Shown here: positions 26,101 to 35,140 of the stretch, one piece after another
Position numbering within the stretch: position 1 is the first letter of the stretch
Layout of the letters: every line of letters starts with the position of its first letter
NCBI GenBank assembly: GCA_023251135.1
Contig: JAHEZJ010000004.1
Span: 62,001-126,000 of the forward strand
Reading direction: 5' to 3'
From: Flavobacterium sp.
GTDB lineage: Bacteria > Bacteroidota > Bacteroidia > Flavobacteriales > Flavobacteriaceae
Length of the DNA: 64,000 bases
The notes under the pieces: model-generated
Database searches by the model: none
What the model saw: only the letters and a program-made list of their open reading frames with translations
What the model was told of the DNA's origin: nothing
Program-made: the position numbers and the translations under genes

Positions 26101-28770
26101 ATGAGCAAGCTGTATGGCTTCATTATCGGGCAGTCGGATGGGTTTTCCGCCGGCTCCATCAACTTCATAGGTAAAAAAGGGAGCCGTATTTTCGAGCGCA
26201 TGCTCCAATATCGTGTAACCATAAGTGGTTCTGCCGCTTTTGGGAGTCACCGAAAATTCTCTGTCTATTTTGGTATTGTGACCTGTACTTACTTTAAAGG
26301 TATCCAGTGATGGGAAATAATTAATTTCAGTTGGCTGGTCAAATAATTTTCCGGCAAAACTTTCATAGTATCGGTTGGGAATCCATCGCTCGCCCAGATT
26401 GAAATCGAGTAATTCAAAAGGGATACGCTCTGGCTGAACTTTTTCCAATGCCTGCAATCCTTTGTAATATTGCGTGTTTTCAGGGTATAGCTGCACAGCC
26501 TGTTTAGCCTGTTGTAACTTTTCTACAACATTGCCGCTTAAATAGAGGTCTGAAGTTTCCCAATTCTGATCTGTAGGATTCAAATAAATATGATGGTTCA
26601 GACGTTCTATAACCTCGTTTTGTTCAAGTCCTGTTGCAGCAGTTATAAATCCTAAGTCAACAGCTCCTTTTTCATTCAGACTTCGGGCCAGCGCTTCAAC
26701 AGGATCATCTGTATAATAGCGCTCTTGCTGTTTTACTACAGATTCTATTAAAATATCCGACTTCACATAACGTTCGCCTTCTTTGCGTTCGAGTGAAGAA
26801 AAAATGGTGAAACCGAAAGCGGAATCCTGCATGATTAACCTGCGATTCTCAGCACCGTTCAAAATACCATAGTGGGAAACAAATTTGGTATACTGCTCAT
26901 CTAGATTTTTCCGAACCTCTTCACTGCCAGCTTTATCTGATTGCTCTTTCTCAAACAATTCCAGATAATGATCCCGAATAGCAATATAGGAATCGTAGAA
27001 TTTCAGATTGCCTTGTGATGCTAATGGCTGGAAAAAGGCCTGTTTGTGCTGCTCATTGATATCACTGATAATTCCAACGGATTCTCCAACTCTAACCAGA
27101 GTGCCTTCTGTATAAAAAGATTTCAATGAAGCAACTTCTTCATAAAGTCTTTTTTCAAGGTTAAAAGCAGGTTCAAGGGTTTTATCTCCTTCATAAATAT
27201 ACTTGTGATTATAGTATTGAAGGGTATTGGATAAAGCCAATAACTCATGCGGCAGTAATCCGCCATTCATCCAATTGGCTGAAAAGCCATCGATTTCTTT
27301 TACATTCGAATATAATTTATACAGGTATCGATTAGTCTTAATTTGTTTAGCAGCGATAAGCACCACATTTTCATGCGAGGGATTATCATTAGTGCGTATG
27401 GTACTGAGTATTCGTGCTGTTTTTTTATCCACTACAGTTTCATCAAGCTCGTTGATATAATCCATAGCACGGTTGATATTCTCTGCAGGCACAGTATCAA
27501 ACAAGCCAAGCTGGACTGAAATACCGCTTGCTTTACTCTCGGGCATGGGTAAATAAGTGAATGTATGCCCAATTGCTTCAGCGGGCTGAACGATCTCCGT
27601 TTTTTGAGCCTTCTCAAAGTGTTCCGGGTTAAAGTTTTCTTTTAATCCTTTGGTAATATTTTCTCCAAGACTCTTTCCAATAGAATTAATATCACCGTTT
27701 AGTCTCACACTTTGATGCGCCTGTCCGTATTGGTTTTTACCGGCTTGTATTTCATTACCAATGATGAGCTCGGGTTTATTATGCAGATATTTATTAATAC
27801 TGTATTTTCCAAATTCATTTTCGAGTTCAACAGTTTGCAGCAGCTCATTTTCATTATCAGACAGGTTTTGTTTATGCTCGTTTTTCTGCACAATAAGCAG
27901 ATGATTTGGAGCATCGGTATTTCCTGTTTCCTTCATCAGATTATCAGGCATAACTGCGACACTCACAAAATCTGCTTTTTGAAAAAGATATTCTCGCACA
28001 CTCTGATTGGAAGGACTGTTTAAAAAACCGTCTGTAGTTATGTATGCCATAAGACCTCCATCAGCCAGTTTGTCCAGTCCTTTTGCAAAGAAGTAATTGT
28101 GGATTTTTCCTGAAATCGTTTTATCGGGATAGGTTTCGTCATACACAGAAAAATTACCAAAAGGAATATTGCTAACCACAAGATCATAACTGCTGTTATC
28201 ATTTGTTGGAGCTTCTTCCAGCCCTATTACATGAGTGGTATTTTGGGTTGAAAGTGTACTGTTTAATGCTGAAAGTACCAGTCCGCTCAATCGGTCTTTT
28301 TCCACAGCAGTAATCTGTTCCAAATTTGAAAATGTGTTTTCTGCTTCGGTGATAAAAATACCGGAACCTGCTGATGGTTCATATAACCTTTTAGGGTTAA
28401 TGCCCTGTTCTTTTAAAGCATTATACAAAGTTTTCGGTACAATTTCCGGCGTATAAAAAGCAGTAAGAACACTATTACGAAGTGAAGAAACAACCGCATT
28501 ATAATCCTTTTCAGAATAGTGCTCCTGCAGTAATTCATGAAGGCGTGTCATTTCCGCATGCTGCTTCAGGTCTTCTTTAACAGCTCCGGATTTTATCCAG
28601 TCTTCGGTAGTACCATGTGGGTATAGTATAGCCTTGATACCTCCAAAGCCGGCATATGCCTTAAGTGCTGCAACAGCTTCTTCCGATAAAGCATCACCTT
28701 GCTGCCATTGCATTGCAATGGTAATCGCCTTGATGTTGGCACTTAGTTTTTTGGATATATTGTAAGCCAT
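23200..28770 (-). CDS. Giant N6-adenine methylase / SNF2-like helicase fusion (polyvalent mobile-element protein)
   Basis: 1856-residue protein. Residues 1-300 form a methyltransferase domain: SAM motif EPSAGSGIF at 131-139 and catalytic NIPF at 201-204 (in [12 protein letters not shown]), pointing to N6-adenine methylation. A middle region of about 600 residues has no clear motif. From about 950 to 1500 there is a superfamily 2 helicase: Walker A EVGLGKT near 973, DESH near 1139, motif [11 protein letters not shown], and motif [12 protein letters not shown] near 1474. The C-terminal 350 residues are charged coiled coil. Such fusions travel with conjugative elements and phages and are thought to protect incoming DNA or remodel it; that role is inference. 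Its insertion between traF and DUF1896/traE is notable. Confidence 0.88.
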   Translation of the reverse strand: MAYNISKKLSANIKAITIAMQWQQGDALSEEAVAALKAYAGFGGIKAILYPHGTTEDWIKSGAVKEDLKQHAEMTRLHELLQEHYSEKDYNAVVSSLRNSVLTAFYTPEIVPKTLYNALKEQGINPKRLYEPSAGSGIFITEAENTFSNLEQITAVEKDRLSGLVLSALNSTLSTQNTTHVIGLEEAPTNDNSSYDLVVSNIPFGNFSVYDETYPDKTISGKIHNYFFAKGLDKLADGGLMAYITTDGFLNSPSNQSVREYLFQKADFVSVAVMPDNLMKETGNTDAPNHLLIVQKNEHKQNLSDNENELLQTVELENEFGKYSINKYLHNKPELIIGNEIQAGKNQYGQAHQSVRLNGDINSIGKSLGENITKGLKENFNPEHFEKAQKTEIVQPAEAIGHTFTYLPMPESKASGISVQLGLFDTVPAENINRAMDYINELDETVVDKKTARILSTIRTNDNPSHENVVLIAAKQIKTNRYLYKLYSNVKEIDGFSANWMNGGLLPHELLALSNTLQYYNHKYIYEGDKTLEPAFNLEKRLYEEVASLKSFYTEGTLVRVGESVGIISDINEQHKQAFFQPLASQGNLKFYDSYIAIRDHYLELFEKEQSDKAGSEEVRKNLDEQYTKFVSHYGILNGAENRRLIMQDSAFGFTIFSSLERKEGERYVKSDILIESVVKQQERYYTDDPVEALARSLNEKGAVDLGFITAATGLEQNEVIERLNHHIYLNPTDQNWETSDLYLSGNVVEKLQQAKQAVQLYPENTQYYKGLQALEKVQPERIPFELLDFNLGERWIPNRYYESFAGKLFDQPTEINYFPSLDTFKVSTGHNTKIDREFSVTPKSGRTTYGYTILEHALENTAPFFTYEVDGAGGKPIRLPDNEAIQLAHQKIENIRNGFIEWLQELPINDKNELENLYNNTFNCYVLREYNGSHLSFPGLDKKALEIEDLYSSQKNAAWRIIQNRGALIDHEVGLGKTLTMIVAANEMKRLGIIHKPAILALNANVNQIAATYRKAYPNARILAPGENDFTPAKRMRLFHEIKNNNWDCIILTHDQFGKIPQSSEIQKEILQNELDNIERDLDTARDLGGDISKKILKGLEIRKNNLDGRLKTLLKDIEDKKDSGINFKEMGIDHLFVDESHKFKNLTFTTRHDRVAGIGNMQGSQKALNMLFAVRTLQEKFDSDLCVTFLSGTPISNSLTEMYLLFKYLRPKEMERQHIENFDGWAAVFARKTTDFEFSVTNEIIAKERFRHFIKVPELALFYNEITDYKTAKHIDLDKPEIEERLINVSPTPEQTEFIIQLMQFAKTGNATLIGRAPLTSQEDKGRMLIATNYAKKMAADMRLINERYSDHPNNKVNTCARNVAEIYQGSMEHKGTQIVFSDIGTPKPDDFNMYDALKEKLVRDFNIPDHEITYIHDWTDKKKPELFSKMNTGEIRILLGSTEKAGTGLNVQKRVVAMHHMDIPWRPSDLGQRNGRGSRQGNEVAKQHYGNKVKNFIYATEQSLDNYKFNLLKNKQTFISQMKNCELNMRTIDEGAMDEQSGMNFSEYIAVLSGDTSLLEKSKLEKKVTVMESLKKAHYKEISRTKYQVEYLMEEKGITTKTLDKLTADHSFYKNNLKYEPDGSKANPIELYNCKTADPESIGKEIILLYKNWKPPEGENQAKQIGKLYDFGLYIKREREAYQNDGLYQYRYSNSFYAQRLEDGIKYTSNGGTPNVDNPKLAARHFLNAIDKVEHLRSKYQKSLNDIENQLPELQQLTTRVFSQEDELQKMKSDLFSLEREIALKIQENQLKEANPQEASLSNETKLTDTAPVIQLPIKSSEESQRFKGVESNTDKWQERSFSEMRRSSRMKF

Positions 28771-28806
28771 AATTACTCCTTTTCATACTACACTGCTATA
28801 AATAGC

Positions 28807-29235
28807 TCAATTCAGATAGTCAGCAATCTGACCAATAAGGGCATTTCTCAAAGTAGGGTCTTCTTCATTTTCTTTTGTAAAACCAATGGTTTCAAAAATG
28901 GGCTTGCAGCTTTCCATAAGATTGATTACCTCATAGGTAAGAATACCCGATTCCTGAAAAGCGGTATAGGTTTTCTCAAACTCATCAGAAAGCAGGGAGC
29001 GGATATATAAAAACCGAGAAGGTTTTAGATCTTCGGTAAGTACATTGAGACAAATTTCTTCGATGATATATTGGGGTGTACCATCTGACGACATATCTTC
29101 CAATATGGATTTCACACTACTAATTTTTTTGTTGAGATAATCCAATACACTATAATCTTCCTGAAGTGTAAACATCAGATCGGGATTGTTATGGATAATG
29201 TAAAACCATAACTTTTCTTTGAGTATATCTTCCAT
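28807..29235 (-). CDS. DUF1896-family conjugative-element protein
   Basis: 142-residue acidic cytosolic protein, entirely helical by pattern (KEKLWFYIIHNNPDLMFTLQEDYSVLDYLNKKI ... TPQYIIEEICLNVLTEDLKPSRFLYIRSLLSDEF). This is the DUF1896 layout, common in Bacteroidetes conjugative elements and of unknown function. It is transcribed between traE and the methylase/helicase, which suggests a link with one of them. Confidence 0.7.
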   Translation of the reverse strand: MEDILKEKLWFYIIHNNPDLMFTLQEDYSVLDYLNKKISSVKSILEDMSSDGTPQYIIEEICLNVLTEDLKPSRFLYIRSLLSDEFEKTYTAFQESGILTYEVINLMESCKPIFETIGFTKENEEDPTLRNALIGQIADYLN

Positions 29236-29246
29236 AGCGACTTGTT

Positions 29247-29594
29247 TTAAATCCCAAAGAAGGATTTGATTACTGTGGCCACTACTACCAGAAAAACACA
29301 GCTTCCAAACCAGGCTGCAGCCACTTTTCCGGTATCAGGATCTCCCGCATTCCATTTTTGATATACTTTGACTGCGCCTATAAGTCCTAGTAATGCTCCT
29401 ACGGCATACATCAGTTCCGTTCCTGCATCAAAATAACTTCGTACTTGTTGGTTGGCTTCATTGATTCCTGCCAGACCATCCTGCGCGTAGGTTTCATAAC
29501 TGATCACAAAAAGGATTTGTACCAGAAGCATACAGATACTATTTGTTCTTTGCTCAATAAACTTTTTAAAATTCCAGTTCCATTTTTTCATCAC
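29247..29594 (-). CDS. traE: Conjugative transposon protein TraE (DUF4134, VirB2-like)
   Basis: 115-residue protein with a long hydrophobic leader (CMLLVQILFVISYETYAQDG), a probable signal sequence, and two further spans around AVGALLGLIGAVKVYQKW and VAAAWFGSCVFLVVVATVIKSFF, with motif GDPDTGKVAAAWFG typical of DUF4134. It is likely the VirB2-like pilin or channel subunit. It is the first recognisable tra gene in transcription order. Confidence 0.9.
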   Translation of the reverse strand: MMKKWNWNFKKFIEQRTNSICMLLVQILFVISYETYAQDGLAGINEANQQVRSYFDAGTELMYAVGALLGLIGAVKVYQKWNAGDPDTGKVAAAWFGSCVFLVVVATVIKSFFGI

Positions 29595-29728
29595 TCATTA
29601 TTTTTAAAGTTTAAAAATTCAGATAAAAAACGGAGGTGTAGCCGCTGTCGCAGTTCCACTTTCCTGTTACATCTGTCATACTGCGCCGGGATGGACAGGG
29701 GCGATTCCTCCGTTATATTGTTTAGAGT

Positions 29729-30208
29729 TTATTCCCAAAGGGCTTCTGCTTCCTTCTGGGTTAAAGTAATTGATTCGAATTTCTCACATTCTAAGACTAT
29801 CAATTCACTTATCGAAGAATTAAAAGGGGAATTTTTAACTGAGGGAAATTCTCTTAGGAGAAGCTGCAGATAATAGGTAAATTCTTTTTTGACTAATTTT
29901 TTCTTTGCTGCATCTGCGATAAAACTTTTTAATCGTGCCACCAAAGTATCAACGTCCTGAAAGGTAGTGTCAAACTCTCCGAAGGAAGTTTGTTCTGAGA
30001 TTGCTTCAGGTGATTCCTGATAATTTAATTCGGATTGAGAATCCTCGTAACTTGGATTTTCAAATCCACGGAATTGAAGTTTCCGCTTTCCTGATATGAC
30101 TTCTTTGAGATCATCAAAATAAAATCGAAACCCAACAAATAAATACCAACTTGCCAATAGCAGAATAACTACAACTATGTAATTACCCCATGAAATGTTT
30201 GTAAACAT
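29729..30208 (-). CDS. Conserved-looking membrane-anchored protein at the head of the tra operon
   Basis: 159-residue protein with one N-terminal span (NYIVVVILLLASWYLFVGFRFYF, about 8-30), then a basic stretch (KEVISGKRKLQFRGF) and an acidic soluble domain. The tail LVARLKSFIADAAKKKLVKKEFTYYLQLLLREFPSVKN is amphipathic helical. It sits 134 bases before traE, the place where traA-traD would be in CTnDOT-like elements. I do not recognise a family; a conjugation-accessory role is inferred from position only. Confidence 0.55.
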   Translation of the reverse strand: MFTNISWGNYIVVVILLLASWYLFVGFRFYFDDLKEVISGKRKLQFRGFENPSYEDSQSELNYQESPEAISEQTSFGEFDTTFQDVDTLVARLKSFIADAAKKKLVKKEFTYYLQLLLREFPSVKNSPFNSSISELIVLECEKFESITLTQKEAEALWE

Positions 30209-30439
30209 ACCTCATCATTTTATCGTTCTACATTAGTTCTCACAATCCCGGTAAATGGATAATTCCAAACCAGGTTCTTCATCATTACAAGGCAAAGAAA
30301 CGATAGAGATAAAACTGCCACAAGTACAACTTTTTGTTGTACCCCAGTTGTACCCCATTGAACCCCTACTAAAATCAAGCAGAAAAAAAATAAAAAAATG
30401 TATACTAAATAAAAAAGCCCGGCAGGGATAACCTATATA

Positions 30440-30464
30440 TTAGCTGTATTTTGTCAACAGCTAA
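30440..30464. repeat. Inverted repeat TTAGCTGT/ACAGCTAA
   Basis: Perfect 8-bp arms TTAGCTGT (30440-30447) and ACAGCTAA (30457-30464) around a 9-base loop. Upstream of the tra operon; possible operator or part of an origin. Confidence 0.55.
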
Positions 30465-30529
30465 TAGACAGGACAAGTAATACCATCAACTATCTGAGAA
30501 ATAAAATAACCTAATTTTAAAAAGTAGGA

Positions 30530-30550
30530 AACGGCGGCAAGCCTGCCGTT
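30530..30550. repeat. GC-rich hairpin AACGGC-GGC/GCC-GCCGTT
   Basis: AACGGC (30530-30535) pairs with GCCGTT (30545-30550), and GGC (30536-30538) pairs with GCC (30541-30543), with a single bulged T. It is unusually GC-rich for its surroundings. It is a candidate nic-site-proximal hairpin or regulatory hairpin, but no T run follows, so not a simple terminator. Confidence 0.5.
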
Positions 30551-30774
30551 TGTTACCGATGAATATGGAGATTTATTGAAGCTCTCCTAGCAATTGGACG
30601 ACACCCAAGTTGCTCCCTTGCCGAAGTATTCGAGAAACAGGAATTGTTTATCAATTCTGCAATGGCTCATTTATAGAGCTTTTTACGCTATGGAATGCCT
30701 CAGTAGAGAGGATTTTTTCTTAATCAGAAAGATTTCCGTTCATAGGCCATTTCCAGTCACCTGACCCGAAAAGT

Positions 30775-31007
30775 CGGGCAAAAAAAGATAAAACCCTTCT
30801 AATGTCGGGACAGTCTTTTTGCATTTAAGCGATAAAACCACTTTACCAAATATATATGCCGATCCGTAAACTCCTCTCTTATATTTTACCAAAGAGGTTG
30901 TGTAGTTTTCGTTAGGGATACACATCCCTAAAATAGATTCTGCGGACTTCTTTTCTTTCTTCTGTCAAGCGACCAAAGAAAAGCAAAGAAGGTCGCTTCA
31001 TTAATGA
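30775..31007. repeat. Diverged intergenic direct repeat, copy 1
   Basis: Shares ordered blocks with 33261-33477: AAAAGTCGGGCAAAAAAAG; CTCTCTTATATTTTACCAAA; GGACTTCTTTTCTTTCTTC; and GCGACCAAAGAAAAGCAAAG. The order is the same and spacing is similar, so this is one element in two diverged copies, in the same orientation, about 2.5 kb apart. No terminal inverted repeats seen. Confidence 0.55.
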
Positions 31008-31152
31008 TGGTTTATAATAGAATATTTGCCATAACTCTAGTGTCTAATTCATTAAATTTGCCATTAAAACAAATAGACTAATTCCTCTACAAAATATACA
31101 TATTTTCTAAATTATGGGGTTACTGGAAAGGCTAAAATACAATTCGTAAAAT

Positions 31153-31620
31153 ATGGAGTGCTTAGTAAAAGAACAAAAGCTTGAATTGAAATATGAACAA
31201 GGCAAAGGCGCTTGGACATATCACATCCAAGTACCTAATACCAAACATATCATAGGAAAATGGGGTTCATTGAAAGTATCTGGTACAATTGACAACTATA
31301 AAATTGACAGTATTAATTTATTTACAATCGGGGGACAAGACAAGCTAATTTCAATCAATGACAAAATTAGGAAAGCAATCAACAAAAGTGGTGGCGACAC
31401 TGTAACTGTCACACTTTACTTGTTGACTTCAAAAGAGCAGATTACAGAAAAGGAAATTTTAGATACTTTTAGAAATTCGGGTGTTCTAAAACCGTTCAAT
31501 AAATTGCCAAAAGAAGATAGGATCAAAATTATTGAAAAAATATCCTCTACAAAATCCGAGGACAAACAAGTAAATATAATTTTGAAATACATTGACCAAT
31601 TAGCTAACGACAATGATTAA
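31153..31620 (+). CDS. YdeI/OmpD-associated family protein (DUF1905)
   Basis: 155-residue cytosolic protein. The N-terminal 95 residues fit DUF1905: WTYHIQVPNTKHIIGKWGSLKVSGTIDNYKIDSINLFTIGGQDKLISINDKIRKAIN, a beta-barrel-like domain, followed by TVTVTLYLLTS. The C-terminal helical part (FNKLPKEDRIKIIEKISSTKSEDKQ) fits the YdeI/OmdA tail. Biochemical function is not established for the family; members are linked to stress and peptide resistance. It lies between two copies of an intergenic repeat and is probably an acquired passenger. Confidence 0.7.
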   Translation: MECLVKEQKLELKYEQGKGAWTYHIQVPNTKHIIGKWGSLKVSGTIDNYKIDSINLFTIGGQDKLISINDKIRKAINKSGGDTVTVTLYLLTSKEQITEKEILDTFRNSGVLKPFNKLPKEDRIKIIEKISSTKSEDKQVNIILKYIDQLANDND

Positions 31621-31713
31621 GCAGACTTCACTTGATTTCCTTTCTACTCTCAAGCAGAATAACTCAAAAAAATGGCATTACTTTAAAAACTGTCAGTAAC
31701 AATAAATTTCAAA

Positions 31714-32703
31714 ATGATTGAAACAGAAATCTCAATAACCGTAAACAGAAAATCCGATCTTACTTTATTAGAGCAAACAATTGTCGGGAACAAGTTCCAA
31801 TTTCCGGTTTACATTCGGGAATATGAATTTAGTTATCAAATAAATTTTACAAGTGATTATGAGGAATGGGAATTAGACACGGCCATTCTCAATTCTTTTC
31901 CTGGATATGAATTTACCACCGACCTTGAAAAAGGACGAAAAGAAATACGGGTTCAAATATCCCGATACCAATCAGAATTATCGACTGATGGCTGGGGAAG
32001 ACGGATTGAAAATCCTTTGGATGAAACGAAATATCTTGTAAAAGCATCGGTAAATAAGCCTGAAAAGTTCAACCCTAAAATCAAAGTTTTGTTTGAAGAT
32101 AAAGAGCAGTACTACTTTGTAAATATTGTAGATGGTGTTAACAGTGCTACTGAAGAAAAAGGTTTTTTGCTTCTGGATCATTTTAAAACCAATGAAACTG
32201 ATGAAGCAACATTTTTTAAAGATAGATTATACAAATCTCCCTTAGAAGCTTTTCATTCAGGATACTATAAGTTGTCCAAAGTAGTGAATCAGGATTTTGG
32301 CACTTACCTTGAAAATAAAAAGAAAGAAATCAGGGAAATTCAGAAGCAACCACGAAAAATCATCAGAGATTTTATAAACTCCTGCAACAGTTCCGATGAA
32401 AGTAGTGTCCTGAAAAATCTTGACGAAAATATCGTTTTTGAAGCTCGTAAAAACTGGAAAACTGTATTTGAAACCGAAAACCTTTCAAAATTCAAAGAAT
32501 ATCTGAACTCATCCGAACAACAATTGTGTGGTAAGAATTTTAAAATTCGGTCATCTTGGAGTTTTAGTTTACCAAACGTGATTATTGGAGTAAAATATTT
32601 TCCGCCAGCTAAAGAACAGGATATCAACCCTACTCAAAAATATGAGCAGATAAGGTTTGTACTAAATGATAAAAAAATCGTCAGTATTCTGTATGAATTC
32701 TAG
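31714..32703 (+). CDS. Protein of unknown function
   Basis: 329-residue protein without signal peptide or membrane span. The N-terminal half is beta-rich (TEISITVNRKSDLTLLEQTIVG, YEFSYQINFTSDYEEWELD, RKEIRVQISRYQSELS). The second half is helical with a segment that resembles a small NTF2-like domain (FINSCNSSDESSVLKNLDENIVFEARKNWKTVFETENLSKFKEYLNSSEQQLCG). I do not recognise the family. It is 93 bases downstream of the YdeI-like gene on the same strand and in the same repeat-flanked module. Confidence 0.6.
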   Translation: MIETEISITVNRKSDLTLLEQTIVGNKFQFPVYIREYEFSYQINFTSDYEEWELDTAILNSFPGYEFTTDLEKGRKEIRVQISRYQSELSTDGWGRRIENPLDETKYLVKASVNKPEKFNPKIKVLFEDKEQYYFVNIVDGVNSATEEKGFLLLDHFKTNETDEATFFKDRLYKSPLEAFHSGYYKLSKVVNQDFGTYLENKKKEIREIQKQPRKIIRDFINSCNSSDESSVLKNLDENIVFEARKNWKTVFETENLSKFKEYLNSSEQQLCGKNFKIRSSWSFSLPNVIIGVKYFPPAKEQDINPTQKYEQIRFVLNDKKIVSILYEF

Positions 32704-32724
32704 TCAGGTATAATATTTCCACTA

Positions 32725-33222
32725 ATGGAAGAAAATCAATTACTGAAAACTAATTTATTTCTTGGCAGACATTTCTGCTTTCAGCTTCTGGCGATGCTGA
32801 ATTCACCATTTTGTCATCGCATTAACCAATTCGATGATTACGCTAACTTAGGTGATGAGACAAAGATTGCAGAAAAGATGCTATTATTCAACTCAGATCT
32901 TAGCTATAAAGTATATATGGGTCGGCTCTGGTAGCAGATGTTTCAAGGAGAGAAACTATGGAGAGAGATTTTAATCTGCATTCCTCTGAAGTGAAAACAT
33001 ATTTTACTCTTAACGGACAACACACTGTAAAAATCGATGACTAAATATTATCAAAAGTTTCTTACGCTAAAATTAAAATGATCAGAAAAATTGAAGGAAA
33101 AGATGTTCTAACGGATTATAGTGTAAAATATGATGATAACTATGTTAAGATAAATGGAAAATGGCTTATCAAGGACAGGGTTGCAAATTTTGTTGTAGTA
33201 AAGTCAAATAATTTGCCCTAAT
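32725..33222 (+). pseudogene. SnoaL/NTF2-like gene, frameshifted
   Basis: Three fragments in different frames fit one SnoaL-like (NTF2 superfamily) protein. 32725-32934 reads HRINQFDDYANLGDETKIAEKML...DLSYKVYMG. 32958-33041 reads MERDFNLHSSEVKTYFTLNGQHTVKID then a stop. 33079-33222 reads MIRKIEGKDVLTDYSVKYDDNYVKINGKWLIKDR...NFVVVKSN, matching the C-terminal strands (YxDxYVKxNGxWxIxxR). At least two frame disruptions separate them. It is therefore a decayed enzyme-like gene and not three small proteins. Confidence 0.72.
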
Positions 33223-33260
33223 TATAAAAATTGAAGTTAAAATATAGCCTGAACTAAAAA

Positions 33261-33477
33261 AGCGGGCACCAAAAAAGTAATTCCTCGCCACGGCCGGAAA
33301 TGCATTTTTGCGGTTAAAATTGGTACGTCCCTTTGTCAAAATGCACCACTCCACAATTCCCTTTCCTTACATTTTACCAACAAATTGAGACATTATTGTG
33401 TGAGACATTCTTTATCTCAATAATTAGGTGTGCAAGGACTTATTTTCTTTTCACACATCGACCAAAAAAAAGAAGTA
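33261..33477. repeat. Diverged intergenic direct repeat, copy 2
   Basis: Partner of 30775-31007: GCGGGCACCAAAAAAG, CCCTTTCCTTACATTTTACC, GGACTTATTTTCTTTTCAC and CGACCAAAAAAAAGAAG occur in the same order. Together the pair encloses the module 31153-33222. Confidence 0.55.
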
Positions 33478-33518
33478 AAAGAACATCGCCTGATTAGTAT
33501 TCTCTTTTTAATATTTGA

Positions 33519-33526
33519 TAAATTTG
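33519..33526 (+). promoter_or_regulatory. -7 promoter box before doxX-like gene
   Basis: TAAATTTG fits TAnnTTTG and lies 48 bases before the ATG at 33574. No good -33 TTTG is seen at the right distance. Confidence 0.35.
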
Positions 33527-33573
33527 CTTAATAATGTGAATTTCCGAAAGAAAGTAAATAAATTAAACTAAGT

Positions 33574-34008
33574 ATGATATTATCCAGGATAATTAAGACA
33601 GATCTCTCAAAAACCACCGTGCTTATCCGTCTAATGGTAGGTATGGTATTTCTTTCAGAGGGTATTCAGAAATTTTTATTTCCTGCTATTCGTGGTGCAG
33701 GACGGTTTGAAAAAATTGGTTTGACATCGCCTGAATTTTTAGGAAGTTTTGTTGGTACTTTTGAAATCGCCTGTGGAATACTTATCCTTATTGGACTTTT
33801 GACAAGATTGGCAAGTATCCCACTTATTATTATAATGCTTGTAGCAATTGCGACAACCAAATCGGAAGTTTTAGCAGAAAAAGGTTTTTGGGAAATGATG
33901 CATGGAAGCCGTACAGACTGGGCGATGCTGTTGGGCAGTATCTTTTTGTTGATCAAAGGCGGTGGCCTATGGTCGGTGGACAAAACTGTGGCAAAAAATG
34001 AAGCATAA
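33574..34008 (+). CDS. DoxX-family membrane protein
   Basis: 144-residue membrane protein of the DoxX/DoxD family with four predicted spans (around VLIRLMVGMVFLSEGIQKFLFP, SFVGTFEIACGILILIGLLTRLA, IPLIIIMLVAIATT and TDWAMLLGSIFLLIKGGGLWSVD). The signature GRFEKIGLTSPEFLGSFVGTFEI follows the first span. Some relatives act in oxidoreduction or thiol stress; here the specific role is unknown. It overlaps the chromate transporter gene by 11 bases, indicating co-translation. Confidence 0.85.
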   Translation: MILSRIIKTDLSKTTVLIRLMVGMVFLSEGIQKFLFPAIRGAGRFEKIGLTSPEFLGSFVGTFEIACGILILIGLLTRLASIPLIIIMLVAIATTKSEVLAEKGFWEMMHGSRTDWAMLLGSIFLLIKGGGLWSVDKTVAKNEA

Positions 34009-35128
34009 TGCAACTTTAAAAGACATCGCCAAACTTTTTCTAAAACTGGGCATTATTGGTTTTGGTGGCCCCGCTGCACATATTGCAATGATGCAGGACG
34101 AAGTGGTTATAAAAAGAAAATGGTTCACCGAGCAACATTTTTTGGACTTGGTTGGTGCAACCAACTTAATCCCTGGGCCCAACAGCACGGAAATGGCAAT
34201 CCACATCGGACACGAAAAAGGTGGTTGGAAAGGTTTGATAATCGCAGGTCTTTGCTTCATTTTACCAGCCGTTTTTATAACAGGATTTTTCGCTTATCTC
34301 TACAAACAGTACGGCCAAATCCCCGAAGTACAGCCTTTTATTTACGGAATAAAACCTGCCATTATCGCCATCATATTGGGAGCAATTTTTCCATTGGCTA
34401 AAAAATCTTTAAAATCGGCAGAACTCATCATCATCGGATTACTTGTTTTGGCTGGAGCATTATTGAGTATCTACGAAATCTATCTGATGTTTGGAGCAGG
34501 ATTCTTGGCTTTGCTTTTGGCTTATCTGCGAAACAGTAAGCAAAATAATATCAATGGTTTTCTGCCATTCACTTTATTGCAGATAACAAATACAGTCCCA
34601 CTTTCAGTAGCCAATGCAAACCTATTTTGGATTTTTCTAAAAATCGGCGCTATACTTTACGGAAGCGGTTATGTTTTGTTTGCATTTCTCGACACAGAAT
34701 TAGTTTCGACAGGGTTCTTAACAAGACAGCAATTAATTGATGCCATTGCGGTTGGACAATTCACACCCGGACCCGTTTTTTCATCAGTTACATTTATTGG
34801 TTATCAAATTAACGGTTGGTCAGGAGCTATCGTTTCTACAATCGCAATATTTTTGCCATCATTTGCTTTTGTCGCATTGCTCAACCCAATTGTAAAGAAA
34901 ATGCGAAATTCAAAACTATTCTCTGCATTTTTAGACGCAGTTAATGTGGCTTCGGTAGCTATAATTATAGCCGCTTGTTTTGATATGGGTAAAGAGACTA
35001 TTACGGATTGGCGAACAGTTTTAATTGCAGTTTTAAGTATAACGATTGCATTTGGATACAAGAAATTGAATAGTGCTTTTGTAGTTTTAGGAGGTTCTTT
35101 GTTGGGTTATTTGTTGTTCCAATTTTAA
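33998..35128 (+). CDS. chrA: Chromate transporter, bidomain (ChrA)
   Basis: 376-residue polytopic inner-membrane protein of the CHR superfamily, with two repeated halves as in long-chain ChrA. The N-terminal half has FLKLGIIGFGGPAAHIAMMQDEVV and the signature LDLVGATNLIPGPNSTEMAIHIG. The second half repeats the pattern: FLKIGAILYGSGYVLFAFLDTELVSTGFL and IDAIAVGQFTPGPVFSSVTFIGYQING. ChrA expels chromate by a chromate/proton exchange. I choose the ATG at 33998 rather than an upstream GTG at 33962, because the shorter protein starts MKHNATLKDIAKLF directly before the CHR domain and overlaps doxX only slightly. Confidence 0.9.
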   Translation: MKHNATLKDIAKLFLKLGIIGFGGPAAHIAMMQDEVVIKRKWFTEQHFLDLVGATNLIPGPNSTEMAIHIGHEKGGWKGLIIAGLCFILPAVFITGFFAYLYKQYGQIPEVQPFIYGIKPAIIAIILGAIFPLAKKSLKSAELIIIGLLVLAGALLSIYEIYLMFGAGFLALLLAYLRNSKQNNINGFLPFTLLQITNTVPLSVANANLFWIFLKIGAILYGSGYVLFAFLDTELVSTGFLTRQQLIDAIAVGQFTPGPVFSSVTFIGYQINGWSGAIVSTIAIFLPSFAFVALLNPIVKKMRNSKLFSAFLDAVNVASVAIIIAACFDMGKETITDWRTVLIAVLSITIAFGYKKLNSAFVVLGGSLLGYLLFQF

Positions 35129-35140
35129 AATGTCCCTATT

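Larger units (their letters stand above)
30209..31152. other. Intergenic region with palindromes at the head of the tra operon
   Basis: About 940 bases with no gene I can support. It holds two palindromes (30440-30464 and 30530-30550, listed separately) and the first copy of a diverged repeat (30775-31007). It is the probable promoter and possibly the transfer-origin region of the element. A 61-codon minus-strand frame at 30740-30925 lies inside the repeat and is not called. Confidence 0.5.

Noticed and set aside
30740..30925. 61-codon minus-strand frame in the region upstream of tra operon
   Set aside because: Lies inside a repeat whose second copy does not keep the frame; not a gene.
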